Part shown: positions 8,680 through 17,023 of the stretch, piece after piece | Layout: every line of letters starts with the position of its first letter | Numbering within the stretch: the stretch's first letter is position 1 | Program-made: the position numbers and the translations under genes | Notes under the pieces: model-generated | What the model was told of the DNA's origin: nothing | Databases searched by the model: none | The model's input: the letters and a program-made list of their open reading frames with translations, nothing else | NCBI RefSeq assembly: GCF_028618695.1 | Contig: NZ_JAQIVI010000214.1 | Location: 1-50,880 of the forward strand | Reading direction: 5' to 3' | From: Natrinema soli | GTDB lineage: Archaea > Halobacteriota > Halobacteria > Halobacteriales > Natrialbaceae | Length of the DNA stretch: 50,880 bases

Positions 8680-8692
8680 TTCTTATATTCCC
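8680..8692 (+). promoter_or_regulatory. TATA box of tctC
   Basis: TTCTTATATTCC lies 25-30 bases before the ATG at 8714, predicting a leaderless or near-leaderless transcript. Confidence 0.5.
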
Positions 8693-8713
8693 TGCTTATG
8701 AGGGTGTTATTGC

Positions 8714-9733
8714 ATGGCAATACCAAAGTCAACCAGACGACGAGTGTTACAAGCAGCCGGTGGAGTATCGATAGCCGCACTTGCCGGCTGTGCGGGTACG
8801 GGTAGTGACAACCGAAATATGGAGGCCATCGTCCCATATGGCCCCGGAGGGGGGTACGACACTTACACGCGGTTGGTAGTTCCCTACCTGGAAGATGAAC
8901 TCGACGCCACTATTAACGTCAAAAACGTCGAGGGCGGCGAGGCTCGCCTCGGAACGCGGGAGGTATACGACGCCGAGCCGAACGGAGACACCATCGGAAT
9001 CATGAACGTCGAGCAATTCTCTCGGCAGCAGGTGATGGAGGACCCCGCGTTCGATCTGACCGAGATGACGTGGTTCGCGACGGTAGCCGAAAATATCACG
9101 GGCATAACTCTCGCTCCGGACAACGATATCGATTCGTTCGACGACTACGTTCAGGGCGTTCGGAACGGCGAACTCAAGTTCGGTGCCCAGAGCCTCTTCG
9201 CGGGGGCGGCACTCGGTCCGATCCTCTTGGGGGCGATCTCGGGCCTGTATGAACCCCAGCAGGTCGTCGATAACATCGTCATCTACGACGGGCGAGGAGA
9301 TATGATTCCCGCGCTCGATCGCGGCGATATCGACGTTATGGCCGGCACGTACTCTTCGATTTTGCCGTTCCACGAGTCCGGTGACGCGGAAATGTTCCTC
9401 GTGTTGACCGACGATGAGGAACCGCCCGAAGCGACCCCCGATGCCGAAACGCTCGCGACCGCCGGCGTCGACAACGCCACGGAAGTGAACGACATCAATG
9501 CACCGATCCGTGCGTTCGCCGGTCCGCCGGAGATGCCGGACGACGAAACTCAGGAGCTACGGGACGGCTTCGAGGCCGCGATCAACAACGAGGAGTTCCA
9601 GGCGGAGGCTGAAGAGTCCGACCGACCGGTTACGTACAAGGACGGCGAGACCACGGCCGAGGTCGTCGAAAATACGGTTACCAACTGGGAGAACAACCTT
9701 GATCTCCTGAATCAGTTACAGGAGTCCGAATAA
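8714..9733 (+). CDS. tctC: TctC-family solute-binding lipoprotein (tripartite tricarboxylate transporter), system 1
   Basis: 339 residues. The N-terminus has a Tat motif (TRRRVLQAAGG) followed by a lipobox (ALAGC), so the protein should be exported folded and lipid-anchored outside the membrane, as is usual in haloarchaea. The mature part opens EAIVPYGPGGGYDTYTRL, the hallmark of TctC/Bug proteins, whose GGG-D-T loop binds a substrate carboxylate. TctC delivers di- and tricarboxylates or aromatic acids to the TctAB membrane pair. The matching tctAB are at 12739-14840, separated from tctC by an antisense decayed ThDP enzyme and an antisense universal stress protein gene, unlike the compact second system at 35820-38892. 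A two-part operator-like element lies upstream. Confidence 0.9.
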   Translation: MAIPKSTRRRVLQAAGGVSIAALAGCAGTGSDNRNMEAIVPYGPGGGYDTYTRLVVPYLEDELDATINVKNVEGGEARLGTREVYDAEPNGDTIGIMNVEQFSRQQVMEDPAFDLTEMTWFATVAENITGITLAPDNDIDSFDDYVQGVRNGELKFGAQSLFAGAALGPILLGAISGLYEPQQVVDNIVIYDGRGDMIPALDRGDIDVMAGTYSSILPFHESGDAEMFLVLTDDEEPPEATPDAETLATAGVDNATEVNDINAPIRAFAGPPEMPDDETQELRDGFEAAINNEEFQAEAEESDRPVTYKDGETTAEVVENTVTNWENNLDLLNQLQESE

Positions 9734-10033
9734 CGACCGTAGCGCGTTCTCGATCAACCCTAGCCCCATCACGATCTATGGTCAGTACTGGGCTGCGAAC
9801 GGACGTGCCCGTGGAGTCACTCGAGCAAGTTACTCTGTCCGAGAACCGCGCTCTTTCATATTCGTACGAGCCTCGTAGTGTGAACTGATCGCCGGCGAGC
9901 GACACGAGTTGCTCCCCGATCGGGAGGCGAATCGACGGTCGCGATTGACCCCAGTAGACGCCACGTAGCCGGAGATACCCTGAGACGGCGGATCGAATAG
10001 CCGTAGCCATCCGACCGCGGAGAGCCGGCCGCA
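9734..10033. other. Gap without recognised gene
   Basis: About 300 bases between tctC and the 3' end of the decayed ThDP enzyme. An antisense frame stays open through it but resembles nothing I recognise and runs into tctC, so I do not call a gene. Confidence 0.5.
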
Positions 10034-11856
10034 CTACTGAGGTTGACAGATCACGTCGACGAGCGCCGGGCAGCCGTTCTTCACGTCTTCCCACGCGGAT
10101 TCGAGTTCCGGGGCGACATTTTCGGGGTTCCCGATCGGTCTGTATCCGTTCACGCCCATCGCGTCGGCGATCTGCGCGTAGTCCGGAACCGGATCCTGAA
10201 GCCCGGTCTCGATAAGCACGCGCTCGTAACTCGAGTCTCGACCCCGATATTCCGCGAGCCGCATCCGATGTTCGGTCGAGTTGTACAGCACTCTGTTGTT
10301 GTGAACGACCGAAAAAAGCGGAAGGCCGTAATGGCTGACAGTACAGAGCCAGCAGAGATAGTACATGAGGTCCCCGTCGAACTGGAGATTGATCGGGATG
10401 CGGTCGGTATCGGCGTACGCTAGTGCACCGCCGATCGCGGCACCGATTCCGTATCCGATGCTGTCCCGCTGGAGCCGGAGCCGACGTACGCGCCGAATTC
10501 GTCGATCTCCTAGAGCCGATGTGCCTATCCCTGCAGCGTTCCGTTGACGAGAACCCACTCTTCGTCGCGAACGAGGTCCCCAATTTCGCCGGCGAGACGA
10601 GCGGTCGAGATCGGTTTCTCGTCCCACTGCTTTGCGGCCGCCTTCTACACGATTGCTAGGCCTCGTGTTTCGCTTTCAGCTCGTCGAATCGCTTCTCGCA
10701 CGCCCGTCGCCGTGACGGTGTCGCAGCGAGCCGTTCTTCGACTACATCGACGAGGACGGGAATCGCGTGTTCCGTGTCGGCAAGTCTCGGAATCTCCGTC
10801 TCTCGCAACGCATAGTAGTCCGCCGTCAGACTCGAGGCCCCCAGTTCGTGCGGGCCAACGTTTATGAGATCGAACTCGCCGTCGATCGCTTCGGTTAACT
10901 CGTTTCGAACACGGTCGACGTTCTTCAGCCTGTAGTTTAGACTCCAGATATCGAGCGCGAGGACGCCGTCCGCGTCCCGATAGACCTCGGTACCGGTGAG
11001 GTCGAGGGGATGCGTGTTGGGGAAATTATAACGTCGACGGCGGCTATCGACGACGGGCGCGCCAAGGAGTTCGGCGAGTCCGATGAGCGATTCGACGGCG
11101 TTCCGCGAGTTACCGACTTGATCGGTGAGTACGACGGGCATATCGGCGGCGACCAGTCGATCCGCCGCGGTCTCGATTGCATTCCAGTCGGGCGCCATCT
11201 TCGACGGCGGCTCGAACTTGCCCAGATCGGGGATCTCCATCAGTTCCTCAAAGCGCTGTTCTTAGAGATCGTGATCGATCGTCACGTATACCGGTCCGGT
11301 CGGGATCGTCGCGGCGATCTTGTGCGCTCGAAGGAGTGACTCCGCCACGCCGTCGATGTTCATCGGCTGATCGGCCCATTTCACCTACTCCCTGACGATG
11401 TCCCCCTGAACCAGTGCCATGTAGACCCACTCGATCCACGGCCGACGGTCGGACTTCCACATCAGACCTGACCCGGACAGCGCGAGCAGCGGAACCCGAT
11501 CGCAAGTACGCGTTGTAGAGGCATCGCTCCGTGCATCGTCCCGCCGACATCGTGGAGTATGCAGACGCTGGTTCGCCCGTTGCCTTCGCATATCCGTGAG
11601 CGATGGCCACCGAGAGCTCCTTGTGACCGGTCTGGATTACCTCCGGCCTGTTATCGTTGTAGTTGACTACCGACTCTTCGATCCCACGAGACGATGCGCC
11701 CGGATTAAAGGAGACGAAATCGAACCCGAATGCGTCGAATAAATCAGCAACGAAATCGGACCCCCACCCCTGATTCGATATCTCTACGTCTCGCGCGTTC
11801 CGGCCGCTTGAATAACCCATTTCGTAACACCAGCGAACGTTCTCGAGCACGCTCAA
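10034..11856 (-). pseudogene. Decayed thiamine-diphosphate-dependent decarboxylase/synthase, copy 1
   Basis: Three minus-strand pieces make up a full ThDP enzyme in order. The N-terminal PYR domain (11856 to about 11550) reads SFNPGASSRGIEESVVNY and TGHKELSVAIAHGYAKATGE, with the catalytic Glu. The central domain (11240-10656) reads KMAPDWNAIETAADRLVAAD. The C-terminal ThDP/Mg domain (about 10480-10034) reads INLQFDGDLMYY and VVHNNRVLYN, the GDG...NN cofactor motif. Several frameshifts separate them, so no full protein results. The family includes acetolactate synthase, benzoylformate decarboxylase and oxalyl-CoA decarboxylase; which one cannot be decided. It lies antisense between tctC and tctAB. 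Confidence 0.8.
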
Positions 11857-11915
11857 TTCAATAGTTTGCCAACCGCTTTTGCCCTACCGTTGAATATTCT
11901 CCGCCGGAAAACTGT

Positions 11916-12341
11916 TTACTCGGTGATTGCCGTTACGACGGGACGCTCGGCGTTCAAAAGCATGGTCTGGGTGACGCTTCCGAAAAGCGCCTTCCCCGTC
12001 GGCGATCGCTTTCGACCCGAAACTACGATATAGCGGGCGTCCTGCTTCTCCGCGTAATCGGTGATTCGAGACGCCGGCTCGCCCACGAGCCCCACCGGTT
12101 CGAAGGGCACGTCGAGATCGGCCGCCGCGTCTGCTGCGATGTCCGACGCGACGTTCCGGATTCGTTCCATATCGATCGGATCGTTTTTCTCGGCGCTCGT
12201 CCGCCCGAGATTGACGAACTCTGAACGTGTCAGCACGTGAACCACGTGAACTACGTCGTCGAACGCGTTCGCGAGCGTTTCGGCTTCTTTGATTACACTG
12301 GCCCGCCGATCGGATCGGTCTACCGCTGCAACGATTACCAT
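11916..12341 (-). CDS. Universal stress protein, UspA family
   Basis: 141 residues from MVIVAAVDRSDR; an ATG three codons upstream (12350) is possible, but a TATA-like AAAAATAAATAC at about 12366-12377 puts the transcription start close to 12341. The single Usp domain has the Rossmann-like start VIVAAVDRS and the ATP-binding signature GRKRSPTGKALFGSVTQ (G-2X-G-9X-G-S/T type), so it probably binds ATP. Usp proteins often lie beside transporters and can act as soluble regulators; here it sits antisense just upstream of tctAB. The direct role is unknown. Confidence 0.88.
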   Translation of the reverse strand: MVIVAAVDRSDRRASVIKEAETLANAFDDVVHVVHVLTRSEFVNLGRTSAEKNDPIDMERIRNVASDIAADAAADLDVPFEPVGLVGEPASRITDYAEKQDARYIVVSGRKRSPTGKALFGSVTQTMLLNAERPVVTAITE

Positions 12342-12523
12342 ACACCTCATTTGTTAGCCCTCGGTATTTATTTTTCCCCCAGCTACACTCTCAGACCCGA
12401 TAATTAACCGAAATATGATATGAAGGTGTCTATCCTCCTCGACTGCTGCTTTGAATCCCTTTCGTTCGGTGATAACGAATTACGGAGTGGTATATCGATT
12501 CAATACCTGATCGACCAGGACCT

Positions 12524-12575
12524 ATTACAACCGTACTTTTGTAATAATTATGCAATTGTGTTTCGTGTTACCGAA
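12524..12575 (+). promoter_or_regulatory. Two-part operator-like element, copy 2 (upstream of tctA)
   Basis: A 22-bp inverted repeat ATTACAA-N8-TTGTAAT (12524-12545) is followed after 15 bases by TTTCGTGTTACCGAA (12561-12575), whose right half TTACCGAA is the strong half of the operator-like 15-mer. Spacing equals that of the other copies. It lies about 130 bases before the tctA TATA box. Confidence 0.55.
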
Positions 12576-12707
12576 TGAAGAGGGCCGCGATGTTCACGTC
12601 AACCGCGAGCGGCCGGGCTATCTCCAATTGATTCCGTTTGGTGACTGCGAATGTACGATTCAATTCCCGAAACGATGTTAAATTGATACCCTAAATATAT
12701 GGGGAAG

Positions 12708-12739
12708 ATTTATATGGAGTATTCATCATTGTTACCGTA
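12708..12739 (+). promoter_or_regulatory. Promoter of tctAB with GTTACCGTA over the start
   Basis: TTTATATGG (12709-12717) is a TATA box some 25 bases before the tctA ATG at 12739, so the transcript is probably leaderless. GTTACCGTA (12731-12739) covers the predicted transcription start and resembles half of the operator-like 15-mer; a protein bound there would block initiation. Confidence 0.45.
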
Positions 12740-14238
12740 TGGCAGTAGCCCAGATGGAGGCGATCGACATCGCCATAAATACGGTATCGAACCCGTATAA
12801 CTTTTTACTTATATTGGCAGCAGTAATACTGGGGATGTTTATGGGAATGCTCCCCGGAATGGGTGGGACGATAACGCTTGCACTGTTAATCCCGCTCACG
12901 TACACGTTCGAACCGGTGGTCGCGTTCATGGTTTTAGCGGCCGCCCTCGGCGGGACTAACTTCGGCGGGAGCGTTTCAGCGATACTGATCAATACGCCCG
13001 GATCCGCACCGAACGCCGCTACCCTGCTGGACGGCTACCCGATGACCAGAAACGGTGAGGGAGGGAGAGCGATCACGGCCAGCGCCGTTTCCAGTGCGGC
13101 CGGTGCAATCTTCGGATTACTGATCTTCGTCCTCAGCCTCCCGATCCTCCGGGAGATCATTGTTCTGTTCGGACCGCCGGAGATCTTCTGGCTCGGGATG
13201 TGGGGACTGACAGTCATCGCGATCATCATTAAAGGGGATATGACGAGCGGCCTCATATCCGCGAGCCTCGGGCTGATTTTCGCCATTCACGGATTGAATG
13301 CCATCACCGCGAACGAACGATGGACGTACGGAGCCGTGGAAATGCTGGACGGAATCCAGCTCATTCCCGCACTCATCGGGCTGTTCGCGGTCGCCGAGAT
13401 GATCAAACTCGTCTCCGAAGGGGAAAACGCCTCGAGGGGAAACGCCGACGCCACCAGCGGCAAACTCCAGGGGTTCAAGGACGTCTTCGCGAACAAGTTC
13501 CTCTTTATCAGATCGTCGATCGTCGGCGGAATTATCGGCATCATTCCCGGCGTGGGGGGAGCAGCAGCGAATTATGTCGCGTACTTTCAGGCGATGCAAA
13601 CCGAACCGGACTCGGAGAAATTCGGAACCGGTGACGTACGCGGCGTTATTGCGAGCGAAGCGAGCAACGACGCGAAGGACGGAACCGGTTTGCTTCCGAC
13701 GCTCGGGTTAGGCATCCCGGGGAGCGCGAGTATGGCCGTCTTGCTCGGCGCGTTTATCCTCCACGGGATCACTCCGGGGCCGATGCTCATTGAAGAGAAC
13801 TTCGATATCGTCACGATCATTGTGGCAGCGCTTCTGATATCGAACGTCCTGACCAGTACGATCGGGATTCTCTTGTCCGATAAGCTAGCGGTCGTCACGA
13901 GACTGGATCCGCGAATCCTCGCACCGGTCATACTCATTGTTTCGTTTTTCGGAACGTACGCGATGAACAATGTCGTCTTCCAGATCTGGGTGACGCTGCT
14001 GTTCGGACTCCTGGGATATGTGATGATCAAACTGGATATCTCTCGCGTTCCGATGATCCTGGCGATGGTGCTGGGTCCGATCGTCGAGGACAATTTCTTT
14101 CGAGCGCTCCAGATATCGGGGAGCGAGTACGGCATCTTCTTCGATTCCTATACTTCCCTCATATTCATTGCTCTCATCGGTATTAGCTTGTTCTTGCCAT
14201 ACATTCGCGTGTTCGTACGAAACCGGGTGATAGCATGA
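12739..14238 (+). CDS. tctA: TctA-family membrane protein (tripartite tricarboxylate transporter large subunit), system 1
   Basis: 499 residues with about 11-12 hydrophobic segments. The family signatures are present: GMFMGMLPGMGGTITLALLI near residue 30, SAILINTPGSAPNAATLLDG near 85, and the second-half mirror IIGIIPGVGGAAANYVAYF with ASEASNDAKDGTGLLPTLGL. TctA forms the transport channel with TctB and takes substrate from the TctC lipoprotein using the ion gradient. Its stop overlaps the tctB start by four bases (ATGA), so the two are co-translated. The second TctA at 36812 is clearly homologous but diverged, suggesting different substrates. Confidence 0.94.
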   Translation: MAVAQMEAIDIAINTVSNPYNFLLILAAVILGMFMGMLPGMGGTITLALLIPLTYTFEPVVAFMVLAAALGGTNFGGSVSAILINTPGSAPNAATLLDGYPMTRNGEGGRAITASAVSSAAGAIFGLLIFVLSLPILREIIVLFGPPEIFWLGMWGLTVIAIIIKGDMTSGLISASLGLIFAIHGLNAITANERWTYGAVEMLDGIQLIPALIGLFAVAEMIKLVSEGENASRGNADATSGKLQGFKDVFANKFLFIRSSIVGGIIGIIPGVGGAAANYVAYFQAMQTEPDSEKFGTGDVRGVIASEASNDAKDGTGLLPTLGLGIPGSASMAVLLGAFILHGITPGPMLIEENFDIVTIIVAALLISNVLTSTIGILLSDKLAVVTRLDPRILAPVILIVSFFGTYAMNNVVFQIWVTLLFGLLGYVMIKLDISRVPMILAMVLGPIVEDNFFRALQISGSEYGIFFDSYTSLIFIALIGISLFLPYIRVFVRNRVIA

Positions 14239-14840
14239 CAAGCGAACCGAAAGATACGTCCATAGAATCGGCCGGAGAGGTCCCGAAATCCCAGGAAAAG
14301 GAACTGCTCGGATCCGAATCGAGCGACAGCGCGGAAACGAGCGAGGAGCGGAGTCTGTTCCCCGTCGACGCGAAATGGTTCGAGGCCGCGTTTTACGGCG
14401 GCGTCCTCGTGTGGATCGCGTGGTTGTTGCTTCAAACGCGGGGCTGGAGTTTTGAGGATCGGCTGTTTCCCTGTATGGCCGGGCTGATCCTCATGGGATT
14501 ACTGATCGTCCAGCTCGGAAAGGCGCTCTTTCCCGGTCTGATCGAGTCCGTAACGCCGGATCTCTCGGACGAGGATCCCGCGTTCGAAATCGACACGGAT
14601 CGGGGCGATCGCTCGCGGTACGAGCGACAGAAGTACGAACTCCTGATGATCGGATGGGTGATCGCGCTCCCGCTGCTGCTGAACTTCGTCGGGTTCATCC
14701 TCACGATCCCAATCTATCTGTTCGCGTTTCTGTTGTACTTCCTCAGGGACACGACCAAAGCCGCGATAATCTCCGCACTGACGACCGCTGCAATATACGT
14801 GCTCTTCGTGGTCGTTCTCAACATTCGGTTTCCCTCTTGA
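14235..14840 (+). CDS. tctB: TctB-family small membrane subunit, system 1
   Basis: 201 residues starting inside the tctA stop (ATGA overlap). An acidic, Ser/Glu-rich cytoplasmic N-terminus of about 40 residues precedes four hydrophobic segments (AAFYGGVLVWIAWLLLQT, FPCMAGLILMGLLIVQL, ELLMIGWVIALPLLLNFVGF, AAIYVLFVVVLNI). Size and four-helix layout are those of the DUF1468/TctB family, which pairs with TctA. Identification rests largely on position and topology because the family is poorly conserved. Confidence 0.88.
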   Translation: MTSEPKDTSIESAGEVPKSQEKELLGSESSDSAETSEERSLFPVDAKWFEAAFYGGVLVWIAWLLLQTRGWSFEDRLFPCMAGLILMGLLIVQLGKALFPGLIESVTPDLSDEDPAFEIDTDRGDRSRYERQKYELLMIGWVIALPLLLNFVGFILTIPIYLFAFLLYFLRDTTKAAIISALTTAAIYVLFVVVLNIRFPS

Positions 14841-15047
14841 GGGAGCGAATTCGGCATCGCATCCGGATGCGGCGGGGCCGTTCGTATGAACCCTCGAACG
14901 TCGCGACTCGAACACCGCAATTGGAACACCGTGAGCGCTGCGGTCGCCCTCGCCGCCGATTTGATCCGCTACCCTCGCGCTTATTTCGACGCTCCATTGA
15001 CGGATTTGATCGGTAGAACTAAGCCTGTCGGTTGATATCATGGTCCC

Positions 15048-15797
15048 ATGGAACGGATGAGAGACGAGGACGAGGAGTCCGAAGAGTACGATACCGATCC
15101 CGAGGTCGAAGTGGAGTACGAAACGGCGCGGATCTTCGTCAACGAGATCTCGAGCAACTATTACAGTATGAAGGACAAGCGGGGGGAACTCCGCGACGAA
15201 AACCGCGTCGTCAGCTGGGAAGACACCGAGTGGCAGGAGAAGGGCGGCGGACAGGTCTGGAACAAGGACGTCTTCGGATCGACGAGAGGCGGCGAACACG
15301 TGTTCGATAAGACGGACTCGCTGCAGGTTCACATCCTCGAGCTCGCTCCCGAAGGCGAGTCCCAGATGCACGTCCACCAGAACGAGGCCCTCATGTACAT
15401 CCTCAACGGGACGGGATACGAGATCCACGACGGGAAACGGTACGCGTGGGAGCCGGGCGATCTCGCGCTGATCCACGGCGGCTGTGCACACAAACACTTT
15501 AGCGCCGATCCGGACAATCCCGCACGCGTCTTGATCATCAAAGCAAAGCCGATGTACCTGTTCCTCCACCTGATCGATCAGGAGTACATCACGCCGTATC
15601 CTGACGAACCTATCGACGGCTGGGAGGACTACGAGCCCGACGAGTTCGGAACGGCGACCGAGATCGATCTCGAACCGGCCCACCGGAAGGCCCTCGAGAA
15701 GGTCGCCGACCTCGCGCCGGAAGTGGACCACGACCACCCCCACAGCCACCACCACGAGTACTCCCACGATCACAGTCACGAAGGGGGTGAGCACTGA
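15048..15797 (+). CDS. Single-domain cupin with His-rich tail (first of a cupin pair)
   Basis: 249 residues. The cupin core spans about 85-175: SQMHVHQNEALMYILNGTGY (motif 1, HxH...E), then WEPGDLALIHGGCAHKHF (motif 2, final His). The set His-His-Glu-His fits a mononuclear metal site as in cupin dioxygenases. The C-terminus (about 222-249) is unusually rich in His, about a dozen among Asp, Glu and Ser, and may store or deliver metal. The stop overlaps the start of the next cupin gene by one base (TGATG), so the two are probably translated together and may form a heteromer. Substrate is unknown; ring-cleaving or related dioxygenase activity is inference from family and context. Confidence 0.85.
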   Translation: MERMRDEDEESEEYDTDPEVEVEYETARIFVNEISSNYYSMKDKRGELRDENRVVSWEDTEWQEKGGGQVWNKDVFGSTRGGEHVFDKTDSLQVHILELAPEGESQMHVHQNEALMYILNGTGYEIHDGKRYAWEPGDLALIHGGCAHKHFSADPDNPARVLIIKAKPMYLFLHLIDQEYITPYPDEPIDGWEDYEPDEFGTATEIDLEPAHRKALEKVADLAPEVDHDHPHSHHHEYSHDHSHEGGEH

Positions 15798-16438
15798 TGA
15801 CGGACCCGCTCGAAGACGAGGAGATCCGAGACGTCCACGAGGAGGGGGAACGATGGGTGCGCGGCGACCGGCAGGCTAGTTACTACCAGGAATTCCTCGA
15901 GCGGTCGCAGAACAATCCGCTTTCCGCCCACGGGGACGGCCCGCTCAACAAGGTGCTCAAACCCGAGGACATGCCGTGGGAACTCTCACAGCAGGGGCTG
16001 CTCAAGCACATGCTCAACGAGGACATCGCCGAGGAACACGACTTCCCAGGGATGGGTGCGGACCTCTATCAGCAGCTGATCCCGCCCGAAAGCGAGTCGG
16101 GAAAACACCGCCACCGGAGCGAGGAGATCGTCATCGTCCTCGAGGGCGAGGGGTACGATCTCCACTGGGACGCCCAACTCGAGGTGCGCGACGGAGACGA
16201 ACCCGATAGACAGGAACCCGACTGGACCTTCGACGAAGAACCGACGAAATACGAGTGGGAGGCTGGGGATGCGATCTACATTCCTGTTAACGCGATTCAC
16301 CAGCACCACAACACCTCCGAGACGGAGCCGGCTCGCTTCATCTCGGCGCAGGCGCGGGCGTATACTAACCTTGGGTTCGGGTTCGAAGACCTCGAACAGT
16401 TCGAATCGGCTCCGGAGTACCCTACCGCCGACGAGTAA
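15797..16438 (+). CDS. Single-domain cupin (second of a cupin pair)
   Basis: 213 residues, translationally coupled to the preceding cupin. The core has ESGKHRHRSEEIVIVLEGEG (motif 1, HRH...E) and AGDAIYIPVNAIHQHHNTS (motif 2). The N-terminal 80 residues, with PLNKVLKPEDMPWELSQQGL, resemble the linker before the cupin in gentisate-dioxygenase-like proteins. Both subunits keep a full set of metal ligands, unlike a bicupin in which one half is often degenerate. Two adjacent single cupins could together do what the fused bicupin at 2916 does. Confidence 0.85.
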   Translation: MTDPLEDEEIRDVHEEGERWVRGDRQASYYQEFLERSQNNPLSAHGDGPLNKVLKPEDMPWELSQQGLLKHMLNEDIAEEHDFPGMGADLYQQLIPPESESGKHRHRSEEIVIVLEGEGYDLHWDAQLEVRDGDEPDRQEPDWTFDEEPTKYEWEAGDAIYIPVNAIHQHHNTSETEPARFISAQARAYTNLGFGFEDLEQFESAPEYPTADE

Positions 16439-16702
16439 TTCCCACGGTCAACGGCGCCGTTTCGTGGCCGAAGTCTCCGTCACCGGCCTCGAGCGGATAA
16501 TCGCGACAACAATAGTATAATTCGACGGATTCTAGCCGATTATCGGCGGACTGATTGTTCCGTACTGATCCCTGTTTTCCATGCTGTCGAGAGTCCCGTC
16601 CATCCGAGTCGAACCTATCGGTGCAAAACCGGCGGCCACTGACCTCAAACCTGGTGGCCTCACCGGTACTTTGAATAGGCTCGGAAATAACCTGAAACCT
16701 GC

Positions 16703-16861
16703 ATGTATGATACATTGCTGCACACCGGGAACAGCCATCCAGACCTCCTGTGGATACTTATTCCGAGCTTCCTCTCGTTCGTCGCAGGATTAGGTCTCGG
16801 AACGTCGGTCGATCGGCTGCATGACTGGATCGGTACGCGAGCGGTATCGTCGGAGAACTAG
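16703..16861 (+). CDS. 52-residue single-span membrane protein
   Basis: An ATG at 16703 opens a 52-codon frame: MYDTLLHTGNSHPDLLWI, then a hydrophobic span ILIPSFLSFVAGLGLGT and a charged tail with SVDRLHDWIGTRAVSSEN. A TATA-like TTGAATAGGC lies about 28 bases upstream and a T6 run follows the stop by 26 bases, so promoter, frame and terminator form a compact unit. I recall no named family. It is convergent with the MATE gene. Coding status is likely but rests on these signals alone. Confidence 0.55.
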   Translation: MYDTLLHTGNSHPDLLWILIPSFLSFVAGLGLGTSVDRLHDWIGTRAVSSEN

Positions 16862-16884
16862 CTGTTCTGGCGTTTGGACCCTCT

Positions 16885-16896
16885 GGCTTTTTTATC
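16885..16896 (+). terminator. Oligo-T terminator candidate after the 52-codon gene
   Basis: GGCTTTTTTATC, with T6 at 16888-16893, follows the TAG of the small membrane-protein gene. Confidence 0.45.
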
Positions 16897-17023
16897 TCTT
16901 CAAGCTGAGTTCATACCGTACCGATCACTTTTACAACGGGAATCCGACGGTAAAAGCGACTTCCGCCGAGGAGACCGGAGATCCCGTCGACTCGGCTCGA
17001 GAGCGTACCGATTTGATTCCAGA

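Noticed and set aside
12550..12681. A 43-codon plus-strand frame upstream of tctA (MQLCFVLPNEEGRDVHVNRE)
   Set aside because: It begins inside the operator-like element, has no promoter of its own and an unusual Cys content. The regulatory reading explains the conserved bases better.
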